From positions 1-12,747 of the forward strand of contig RDYC01000215.1 of assembly GCA_004293295.1 (NCBI GenBank): a DNA stretch of 12,747 nucleotides. The letters run 5' to 3'. The notes under the pieces are model-generated. The model searched no databases. It saw only the letters and a program-made list of their open reading frames with translations, and was not told where the DNA came from. Made by a program: the position numbers and the translations under genes. Shown here in pieces: positions 7,389 through 12,747 of the stretch. Within the stretch, counting starts at the first letter, position 1. Every line of letters begins with the position of its first letter. This stretch comes from Bacteroidota bacterium (GTDB lineage: Bacteria > Bacteroidota > Bacteroidia > UKL13-3).

Positions 7389-7631
7389 TTAAGCAACTGT
7401 CATCTCTGCCTGAATGTCAATCATCCCCTTGGTTGATTCGATTTGCCTGCGTAAGTCAAACAAATCTTTTTGCAATTGTTTAATGCGTGTTTCTCGCATT
7501 TTAATTGTTTCCTCTCCGCTATCATCATAAATTTTATCTTCATGAAATTTGATTTTTGCATGAATCATACGGGTAACAATATCAATGGCATCTGCCGCAG
7601 AGAAATGGCCTTGAATAAGTTGAATTTTCAT
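7389..7631 (-). CDS. Small (80 aa) helical, coiled-coil-like protein of unknown function
   Basis: The frame starts at an ATG at 7631, 23 nt after the icd stop, and ends 1 nt before the ATG of the next gene, which strongly supports it as a real operon member. The N-terminal MKIQLIQGHFSAADAIDIVTR resembles a short alpha/beta start. Residues ~40-70 (ETIKMRETRIKQLQKDLFDLRRQIE) have heptad-like Leu/Ile spacing with alternating charges, so a coiled coil is likely. No membrane segment, signal peptide or catalytic motif is visible. Similar small proteins are, to my recollection, conserved hypotheticals in Bacteroidota, but I cannot name a family. It may be an assembly partner of the DUF6671-like protein; this rests only on spacing. 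Confidence 0.8.
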   Translation of the reverse strand: MKIQLIQGHFSAADAIDIVTRMIHAKIKFHEDKIYDDSGEETIKMRETRIKQLQKDLFDLRRQIESTKGMIDIQAEMTVA

Positions 7632-7654
7632 GTTTATACTATTAGGGGTTAAAA

Positions 7655-9091
7655 CTATTGTCCTTGGCCTAATGAGAAACCTGGTTTACCGTCAAAGTGG
7701 TAAAGATTTTCAGTTTTGATTGCATCAATACCATTGCTGTTGGCTGCTTGCAGCAGGGTTATGATGTGTTCTTTGGTCATTACTGTTTCGCCAATTGGTT
7801 TAAAGCGGCAACGCCAGTGGTCGGTACAAAAGGTTTCTTCAAACCCTTCTGGCCAAACTTTAATACCTCTGTTGGTAATCATGGTAAGTTCAACTTCAGC
7901 GGTGTTCAGTAGTTTTACTTTCTCTGCCAATTCATCAGCCGAAGTTCCGTTCCAATGTACAAACAAATCAACGCCAACAAGGTCTTTTTTAGCTGCCGGT
8001 TTGCGGGTATATTTAGGTAAGTTTAACGTTGCTCCGTTTGCATAATTTACCGGTTTAAGTGTTTTTGGTTTTTGACCAAGGTTGGCAATTACCGCATCAG
8101 CAAATTCTTGTGTACCTACTTTTTGTGTGCTTACACCTTCCTTATACACATCATAAGTATGTATGCCATCTTCAATGGTTTTTAACCAAGCGTTTTGTAC
8201 TTTTTCTGCTACGTCTGTTTGTCCGATGTGGTTTAGCATAAGAATGGCACCTTGCAATAAGCCAGAAGGGTTTGCCATATTTTGCCCTGCCCTGCGCGGA
8301 GCTGAACCATGTATGGCTTCAAACATGGCGCACTCTTCGCCAATATTGGCTGAGCCGGCCAAACCAACTGAACCCGCAATTTGGGCAGCCACATCCGATA
8401 ACACATCACCATATAAATTTGGCATCACAATCACATCAAATGCTTCAGGGGTATCGGCCATTTTAGCGGCTCCGATATCAATAATCCAATGTTCGTTTTC
8501 AATTTCCGGATACTCTACCGCTATTTCATTAAATACCTGATGAAATAAACCATCAGTTTGTTTCATGATGTTGTCTTTGGTAAAACAAGTTACTTTTTTG
8601 CGTCCGTATTGCTTGGCGTATTCGAAGGCGTAACGCACAATTTTTTCGCATCCCGGTCTGCTAATTAATTTCAAACATTGTACCACTTCATCTGTTTGTT
8701 GGTGTTCAATACCCGCATACAAATCCTCTTCATTCTCACGTACAATAACCAAGTCCATTACCGGGTGCTTAGTACTTACAAACGGGTGTAAACTCATGCA
8801 AGGGCGCACGTTGGAGTAAAGTCCCAAAAATTTACGGGTGGTTACATTTAAACTTTTGTACCCACCACCTTGAGGGGTTGTAATAGGTGCTTTTAAAAAC
8901 ACCTTGTTTTTGCGGATAACATCCCATGATTCTTTGGCTATACCAGCAGTATTTCCAGCGAGGTAAACTTTTTCGCCTACTTCTATCTCTTCAATATCAA
9001 TTTGTGCACCTGCTGCTTTAATTACTTTTAATGTGGCGTCCATAATTTCTGGTCCTATGCCATCACCTTTAGCTACGGTAATTTTTTTCAT
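7655..9091 (-). CDS. icd: Isocitrate dehydrogenase, type II with C-terminal extension (probably NADP-dependent)
   Basis: This TCA-cycle enzyme oxidatively decarboxylates isocitrate to 2-oxoglutarate. The 478-residue product resembles the long Thermus thermophilus-type IDH, including its C-terminal domain ending FDGKPGFSLGQGQ. Visible isocitrate-site residues are S80, N82 and R86 (KSLNVTTRK), R96 (NVRP) and R118 (VREN); K172 lies in TKDNIMK, and the metal-binding aspartates are D229 and D233 (YGDVLSD). The coenzyme loop reads HGSAPRRAGQN (261-271): two arginines where NADP enzymes carry Lys-Tyr and NAD enzymes usually Asp-Ile, which favours NADP. I start at the ATG at 9091 (MKKITVAKGDGIGPE). 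An upstream in-frame ATG at 9172 would add 27 non-family residues and remove nearly all of the divergent promoter gap. It is the first gene of a leftward cluster. Confidence 0.96.
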   Translation of the reverse strand: MKKITVAKGDGIGPEIMDATLKVIKAAGAQIDIEEIEVGEKVYLAGNTAGIAKESWDVIRKNKVFLKAPITTPQGGGYKSLNVTTRKFLGLYSNVRPCMSLHPFVSTKHPVMDLVIVRENEEDLYAGIEHQQTDEVVQCLKLISRPGCEKIVRYAFEYAKQYGRKKVTCFTKDNIMKQTDGLFHQVFNEIAVEYPEIENEHWIIDIGAAKMADTPEAFDVIVMPNLYGDVLSDVAAQIAGSVGLAGSANIGEECAMFEAIHGSAPRRAGQNMANPSGLLQGAILMLNHIGQTDVAEKVQNAWLKTIEDGIHTYDVYKEGVSTQKVGTQEFADAVIANLGQKPKTLKPVNYANGATLNLPKYTRKPAAKKDLVGVDLFVHWNGTSADELAEKVKLLNTAEVELTMITNRGIKVWPEGFEETFCTDHWRCRFKPIGETVMTKEHIITLLQAANSNGIDAIKTENLYHFDGKPGFSLGQGQ

Positions 9092-9151
9092 TATTGTATC
9101 TGGTTTAAGTTGTACGGCAAATCTGCTGAATCTAAAGCATATGTTTTTATT

Positions 9152-9159
9152 TATATTTG
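9152..9159 (+). promoter_or_regulatory. Perfect -7 element (TATATTTG) upstream of the lysR-type gene
   Basis: TATATTTG matches TAnnTTTG exactly and would place the start near 9162-9165, about 20 nt before the ATG at 9184. No TTG or TTTG is visible at the expected -33 distance, which suits a promoter needing activation or with reduced basal strength. The 92-bp gap to icd (9092-9183) must hold both promoters. I see no convincing minus-strand promoter for icd and no clear T-N11-A dyad. Confidence 0.45.
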
Positions 9160-9183
9160 AAATAGAAAGCATTAAATTTTTTT

Positions 9184-10107
9184 ATGAATTATACCCTTAA
9201 CCAACTGCATATTTTCTTAAAAATAACCCAGACAGAAAGTATTACTAAGGCTGCATTGGCACTTAATCTCACGCAACCTGCGGTATCCATACAACTTAAA
9301 AACTTTCAAGATCAATTTGACATACCGCTTACGGAAGTTATTGGCCGCAAATTGTACATTACCGATTTTGGCCGAGAGATAGCCATTGCCGCTGAAAACA
9401 TATTGCATGAGGTATATGCCATTAACTATAAAACATCAGCTTATAAAGGGCAATTAACAGGGAGGTTAAAAATATCAGTGGTTTCAACGGGTAAATATGT
9501 GATGCCCTATTTTTTAACAGAATTTTTAAAGAGGCATGAGGGGATTGAATTGTTGCTGGATGTAACCAATAAGGCGAAGGTAATTGAGAGTTTGGCCCAC
9601 AATGAAGTGGATTTTGCACTGGTATCTGTGTTGCCAGATAAATTGCAGGTAGAAAAAGAGGAGCTGATGCAAAACAAATTATTTTTTGTAAGCAACACAG
9701 AAAGGGAGTTTAAGGAAGAGCGCTATCCTAAGAGTATTCTTGAAACCTTGCCACTTATTCAACGTGAACAAGGCTCGGGTACACGGCATGTGATGGAGTT
9801 GTTTTTAGAAAGTAATGGACTAAAAGTAAAACGCAAGCTGGAGTTGGCTACAAACGAGGCCGTGAAACAAGCCGTTATTGCTGGGCTGGGTTGTTCGGTG
9901 ATGCCATTGATTGGGATTAAGAATGAAATTACCAATGGTGATCTTCGGATTATCCCTGTTAAAGGTTTACCCATTAAATCGAGTTGGAACTTAATTTGGT
10001 TAAAGAATAAAAGTTTTTCTCCGGTTGGGACTTCATTTTTACAACATATTAAAAAGGAGAAGAAAAAAATTATTCAAACCCATTTTAGTTGGTACGAAGA
10101 ATATTAG
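9184..10107 (+). CDS. LysR-family transcriptional regulator
   Basis: Residues 1-62 form the LysR winged helix-turn-helix: MNYTLNQLHIFLKI, then the recognition region AALALNLTQPAVSIQLKNF (24-42) and the wing ending LYITDFG. A linker helix (63-88) leads to a periplasmic-binding-protein-like effector domain (~94-290), with TGRLKISVVSTGKYVMPYFL at its start and the loop REQGSGTRHVME (194-205), a form common in CbbR/CysB-like members. The 307-residue length is standard. LysR regulators usually act on a divergent neighbour, here icd, 92 bp away, and often repress themselves. Regulation of icd is therefore a reasonable inference, but the effector is unknown. The last residues (KKEKKKIIQTHFSWYEEY) extend slightly past the domain. 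Confidence 0.95.
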   Translation: MNYTLNQLHIFLKITQTESITKAALALNLTQPAVSIQLKNFQDQFDIPLTEVIGRKLYITDFGREIAIAAENILHEVYAINYKTSAYKGQLTGRLKISVVSTGKYVMPYFLTEFLKRHEGIELLLDVTNKAKVIESLAHNEVDFALVSVLPDKLQVEKEELMQNKLFFVSNTEREFKEERYPKSILETLPLIQREQGSGTRHVMELFLESNGLKVKRKLELATNEAVKQAVIAGLGCSVMPLIGIKNEITNGDLRIIPVKGLPIKSSWNLIWLKNKSFSPVGTSFLQHIKKEKKKIIQTHFSWYEEY

Positions 10108-10310
10108 AGGGGGTTAAAAGGACAACAATTATTAGGGTGAAATTGAAGTTGTTTTGTAAATATTGGTGATATGTTAAGTGCTTTTTTAAGGGGTATATTT
10201 TGACAACGCACACTAGTTTATATTGACAGTGGTATGTCTTGTTGTTTAATCTAACATAGAAACAAACCTTCATTCTGGTGACTTAACAGCGCAAGGTGTT
10301 ATCTTGTTGT
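10108..10310. other. 203-bp convergent gap with a 13-bp direct repeat
   Basis: This AT-rich gap separates the stops of the lysR-type gene and the Fur-family gene. TCTTGTTGTTTAA occurs at 10237-10249 and again at 10302-10314, 65 bp apart; the second copy overlaps the Fur-family stop codon. A 6-bp TTGTTT/AAACAA inverted pair surrounds 10253. I see no convincing intrinsic terminator, gene or RNA, although some means of ending both transcripts is expected here. Confidence 0.4.
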
Positions 10311-10736
10311 TTAACTCATGCAGTTTTTACATATACCTGTAATGGCAAATTGGTAGCTATTTGCTAGGTAGCCTTTTGGTAGCGTGATGTTGGGCAATAC
10401 AACGGTATCTAAACAAAATGTACCGCTACATTTTATACAGTTAAAATGGACATGTTCGTCATGATGAGCGTGTGCATCACATGCAGAACTGCATATTGCA
10501 TATTTTACCGTTCCTAAATGGTCGTGCGTTTTATGTATAATTCCTTGTTTTTCAAAACTAATAAGCAGGCGATACAGTGTAACTCGGTCGGCTATGGCCT
10601 TAAGTTGTTGTTCAATTTCGCTGTAAGGAACAGCTTTACTTGATTTTGTGAGTATTTCAAGCACACGAATCCGTGCGGGGGTTTTTTTAAAACCATGTGA
10701 TTTCAATAGGGCAATTAACTTTTCTACATTTGGCAT
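10311..10736 (-). CDS. Fur-family metalloregulator, probably Zur-like
   Basis: The 141-residue protein has the Fur layout. Residues 1-80 form a winged helix with HGFKKTPARIRVLEIL (14-29) and DRVTLYRLLISFEKQGII (50-67; family form S/T-x-x-T-V-Y-R). The dimerisation/metal domain has HAHHDEHVHF (89-98) and two CxxC pairs, C100/C103 and C136/C139, forming the structural zinc site. Two extra cysteines, C82 and C86, lie before the His cluster; a cysteine ligand in the regulatory site is a feature of Zur proteins rather than Fur, so zinc sensing is favoured. Divergence from a His-rich lipoprotein and a COG0523 GTPase, both typical zinc-starvation genes, supports this. The ATG at 10736 has no in-frame alternative before the first helix and lies within a few nt of the predicted transcription start. 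Family certain, metal inferred. Confidence 0.93.
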   Translation of the reverse strand: MPNVEKLIALLKSHGFKKTPARIRVLEILTKSSKAVPYSEIEQQLKAIADRVTLYRLLISFEKQGIIHKTHDHLGTVKYAICSSACDAHAHHDEHVHFNCIKCSGTFCLDTVVLPNITLPKGYLANSYQFAITGICKNCMS

Positions 10737-10740
10737 ACGT

Positions 10741-10772
10741 CAAAGATATAATAAATGTTTGATTGTTGCAAA
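10741..10772 (-). promoter_or_regulatory. Promoter of the Fur-family gene
   Basis: On the minus strand TTTG (10772-10769), a 20-nt spacer and TATCTTTG (10748-10741), a perfect TAnnTTTG, form a strong Bacteroidota-type promoter. Seven nt from the centre of the -7 box places the start near 10737-10738, one or two nt before the ATG. The transcript would then be essentially leaderless. The -33 element falls inside the first dyad (10764-10779), as expected for self-repression. Confidence 0.6.
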
Positions 10773-10787
10773 TGCAACATTGTTGTA
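10764..10787. promoter_or_regulatory. Two overlapping inverted repeats, candidate Zur operator
   Basis: The half-site TGCAACA (or its complement) occurs three times. Dyad one is TGTTGCA-AA-TGCAACA (10764-10779, perfect 7-2-7). Dyad two is TGCAACA-T-TGTTGTA (10773-10787, 7-1-7 with one mismatch), sharing the middle half-site. The 7-1-7 spacing is the classic architecture of Fur/Zur/PerR boxes. Dyad one covers the -33 box of the Fur-family gene and dyad two covers the -33 box of the lipoprotein gene. Binding by the divergent Fur-family protein is inference from position and symmetry; I do not rely on a known Bacteroidota Zur consensus. Confidence 0.65.
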
Positions 10788-10812
10788 TTTAATTATTTAT
10801 GTGCTATGTTTG
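10783..10812 (+). promoter_or_regulatory. Promoter of the lipoprotein-GTPase unit
   Basis: TTG at 10783-10785, a 19-nt spacer and TATGTTTG at 10805-10812 match the Bacteroidota promoter exactly. The predicted start is near 10816, leaving about 20 nt of leader before the ATG at 10837. The TTG sits inside dyad two of the candidate operator, so a bound repressor would occlude it. With only 18 nt between the lipoprotein and GTPase genes, this promoter probably drives both. Confidence 0.65.
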
Positions 10813-10836
10813 CAGTTCTTATTAAACAAAAAACAG

Positions 10837-11559
10837 ATGAAAACAAATAAGCACATTTTACAGGCACTAATGATTACAGCTTTGTTTACATTAAATGGCT
10901 GTAAGGATCATGATGATGACCATAAGCATGGCGATAAAAAGCCTATTGTAACATTTATAAATCCCACTGAAGGTGCAACCTATAATGAGGGAGACACCTT
11001 ATGGTTACGTGTAAACATGAAAAGCGAGGAGGATCTGCATGATTACTCGTTGGAGGTAAAGAACTTAACCACGGGTAACACGGCCTATTCTTATAATGGG
11101 CATTCACACAATAAAGAACTTACTACGGCATTGTCGTTTATACCACGTGTGAACGAAACATCCGCCATGCAATTTTCTGTGATTAACAAAGATCATGATG
11201 GAAATATTCAGCAACAGCAAATGGTTAAATTTACTGTAACAAATGTATCTAATGCAGATGGCCCAAGTATCAATTTGCTTTCGCCAACATCAAGCAGTCA
11301 GTTTCAAAATGGTTCTGTAATGCGCATACGTGGTGATTTTGCACACAACTCAACATTAAAGGAGGCAAATATTACCCTGCGTAAAGATGGTTCAACCATT
11401 ATCAATTACAGTCCATTGGTAAATGGTATCAATACCTATTCATTTGATACCTCACATAAAATTCAAACTACTGGACACAGTGATTATGATTTAGTGATTA
11501 CAGTGAAAGATCAAAATAACAATGCCAATACTCGCACGCTTAGTTTTCATGTGCATTAA
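10837..11559 (+). CDS. Lipoprotein with His/Asp-rich N-terminus and two Ig-like domains; candidate metal-binding protein
   Basis: The 240-residue product starts with a short basic and hydrophobic signal ending in the lipobox LNGC, with C22 as the lipidated residue. I chose the ATG at 10837 because it gives this signal peptide and lies 20 nt after the predicted transcript start; the frame is open to 10648 but that part runs through the promoter and the Fur-family gene. After C22 comes KDHDDDHKHGDKK, three His and five Asp in 13 residues, a likely metal-chelating segment. Two similar beta-sandwich units follow, ~36-137 (PIVTFINPTEGATYNEGDTLWLR) and ~143-240 (PSINLLSPTSSSQFQNGSVMRIR), each with extra histidines (GHSHN at 88-92, TGHSD at 212-216). 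The Lys/Asp residues after the cysteine also resemble a Bacteroidota lipoprotein export signal, hinting at surface display. The role in zinc capture is inferred from content and neighbours; I cannot name the family. Confidence 0.85.
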   Translation: MKTNKHILQALMITALFTLNGCKDHDDDHKHGDKKPIVTFINPTEGATYNEGDTLWLRVNMKSEEDLHDYSLEVKNLTTGNTAYSYNGHSHNKELTTALSFIPRVNETSAMQFSVINKDHDGNIQQQQMVKFTVTNVSNADGPSINLLSPTSSSQFQNGSVMRIRGDFAHNSTLKEANITLRKDGSTIINYSPLVNGINTYSFDTSHKIQTTGHSDYDLVITVKDQNNNANTRTLSFHVH

Positions 11560-11577
11560 GCCGTAAATTTTATAAAG

Positions 11578-12747
11578 ATGAAAAAACTTCCAGTTACCGT
11601 ATTAAGTGGCTTTTTAGGCTCAGGGAAAACCACTTTACTCAATCATATTCTCCACAATAAGCAAGGGCTTAAGGTGGCAGTTATTGTTAATGATATGAGT
11701 GAGGTAAATATTGATGCACAACTTGTAGAAAACCAACGCACCCTTTCAAGAACGGAAGAGAAACTTGTGGAAATGAGTAATGGTTGTATTTGCTGCACCC
11801 TGCGTGAAGACCTGATGTTGGAGGTTGAAAAGTTAGCTAACGAAAATCGCTTTGACTACTTGTTGATTGAAAGTACGGGAATTTCGGAACCGTTGCCGGT
11901 TGCTCAAACGTTTAGTTTTATTGATGAAGAAAAAGGCATTGACTTATCTAAGTTTAGCACGCTGGATACCATGGTAACAGTTGTAGATTGCTTTAATTTC
12001 TTTCAGGATTTTAGTTCTGTTGAAACACTGGTTGACCGAAAACTAACTGATGATGTTGGAGATGTAAGGCAAATCGTAAATTTATTGGTAGATCAAATTG
12101 AATTTGCCAACGTTATTATTTTAAACAAAACGGATTTGGTAAGGAAGCAGGATGTGGAATTGATAGCGGCTTTAATCAGCCGTATTAATCCTAAGGCAAC
12201 AGTATTGCAAAGCCAATTTGCAGTGGTACCACCTCAAGCTATACTCAGTACCGGATTGTTTAATTTTGATGAAGCTAGTGCAACCGAAGAGTGGCAAAAA
12301 GAGCTGGCTACAACACATACGCCAGAAACGGAAGAGTATGGAATTACATCGTTTATTTTTAAAACGCAAAGGCCTTTTCACCCAGAGCGGTTATGGCATT
12401 ATTTCAACCATGAATTCCCCAATAACATTATTCGTACAAAAGGCATGTTTTGGATTGCTTCCCGGCCTGACGATGCAATGGTGTTTGGTCAAGCGGGTGG
12501 GAGTTCACGAATAGAAAAAGCAGGAATTTGGTGGTGTGCATTGCCATTTGACGAACGGATAAAACATGCTGCTTATGTTGATAATCAAGCATATATTGAG
12601 GGGAAATGGAGTAAACAATGGGGCGATAGGTTAACGGAATGGGTAATTATTGGGCAGGAGATGGATAAAGCTCAAATTACCGCAGCGCTGGAAAATTGTT
12701 TGCTAACGCAAGAAGAAAGTGCTTTGTTTAGTGCCAAATCATTTAAT
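11578..12747 (+). CDS. COG0523/CobW-family metallochaperone GTPase (ZigA/YciC-like), 3' end outside the window
   Basis: This frame is open from the ATG at 11578 to the window edge (390 codons), close to the family's usual ~400 residues, so only a few codons are probably missing. It shows the Walker A loop GFLGSGKTT (11-19), the family metal-binding motif GCICCTLRED (C70, C72, C73), ESTGISEP (98-105) as switch II, and NKTD (183-186) for guanine recognition. A C-terminal CobW_C domain starts near EEYGITSFIFKTQRPFHPERLW. COG0523 GTPases bind zinc through CxCC and use GTP hydrolysis to hand metal to client proteins; many are Zur-repressed. This one lacks the His-rich stretch often found between the two domains. 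It starts 18 nt after the lipoprotein stop, almost certainly in one operon with it. Family certain; zinc specificity inferred from context. Confidence 0.94.
   Translation, partial: MKKLPVTVLSGFLGSGKTTLLNHILHNKQGLKVAVIVNDMSEVNIDAQLVENQRTLSRTEEKLVEMSNGCICCTLREDLMLEVEKLANENRFDYLLIESTGISEPLPVAQTFSFIDEEKGIDLSKFSTLDTMVTVVDCFNFFQDFSSVETLVDRKLTDDVGDVRQIVNLLVDQIEFANVIILNKTDLVRKQDVELIAALISRINPKATVLQSQFAVVPPQAILSTGLFNFDEASATEEWQKELATTHTPETEEYGITSFIFKTQRPFHPERLWHYFNHEFPNNIIRTKGMFWIASRPDDAMVFGQAGGSSRIEKAGIWWCALPFDERIKHAAYVDNQAYIEGKWSKQWGDRLTEWVIIGQEMDKAQITAALENCLLTQEESALFSAKSFN

Noticed and set aside
9092..9172. An N-terminal extension of icd from an ATG at 9172
   Set aside because: The 27 added residues resemble nothing in the family, the ATG at 9091 gives the exact family start, and the extension would leave only 11 bp for two divergent promoters.
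10085..10273. A 62-codon minus-strand frame in the gap after the lysR-type gene
   Set aside because: It has AT-driven, Asn/Tyr/Leu-rich composition and no motif, and its end overlaps the lysR-type gene; no promoter or conserved pattern is visible.
10648..10836. An upstream start for the lipoprotein gene at 10648
   Set aside because: The extension runs antisense through the Fur-family gene and through the promoter and operator; the ATG at 10837 gives a proper lipoprotein signal peptide.
12172..12514. Alternative frames within the COG0523 gene (12172-12381 minus, 12218-12514 plus)
   Set aside because: Both lie entirely inside a clear GTPase frame that is open throughout; they are out-of-frame shadows.
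1..12747. CRISPR arrays, insertion sequences, phage genes, tRNA or rRNA genes
   Set aside because: No regularly spaced repeats, transposase or integrase motifs, terminal inverted repeats, tRNA cloverleaf or rRNA-like stretch was seen on either strand.

Overview
The window comes from a Bacteroidota chromosome. The first protein ends in a type IX secretion sorting domain, several promoters fit the Bacteroidota pattern (TTG or TTTG, about 17-20 nt, then TAnnTTTG), Shine-Dalgarno sequences are mostly absent, and the DNA is AT-rich. The genus cannot be fixed from the sequence alone. Most of the window is ordinary housekeeping DNA. I see no phage, insertion sequence, CRISPR array, tRNA or rRNA.

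Layout. Positions 1-533 hold the 3' end of a secreted T9SS substrate, closed by a near-perfect hairpin terminator. Next is murI (glutamate racemase, + strand), convergent with glyA (serine hydroxymethyltransferase, - strand) across a shared bidirectional terminator. glyA is divergent from a sugar-phosphate nucleotidyltransferase with a left-handed beta-helix tail, which is followed 9 nt later by a small uncharacterised protein. A leftward run then occupies 9091 to 4371: icd (type II isocitrate dehydrogenase), an 80-residue coiled-coil-like protein, a cysteine-rich DUF6671-like protein, and metG (methionyl-tRNA synthetase). The first three are tightly packed; metG lies 71 nt further on and may have its own promoter. 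A LysR-family regulator is divergent from icd.

The most interesting part is the right end (10311-12747). A Zur-like Fur-family repressor (- strand) is divergent from a two-gene unit (+ strand): a lipoprotein with a His/Asp-rich N-terminus and two Ig-like domains, then a COG0523/CobW-type metallochaperone GTPase cut by the window edge. The 100-bp divergent region contains two overlapping inverted repeats built from the same TGCAACA half-site. One covers the -33 element of the repressor promoter and the other covers the -33 element of the lipoprotein promoter. This reads as a compact, self-regulated zinc-starvation module in which the lipoprotein would capture metal at the cell surface or periplasmic face and the GTPase would deliver it inside. 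The roles of the repressor and GTPase rest on family knowledge. The metal identity, the lipoprotein's role and the operator function are inference.
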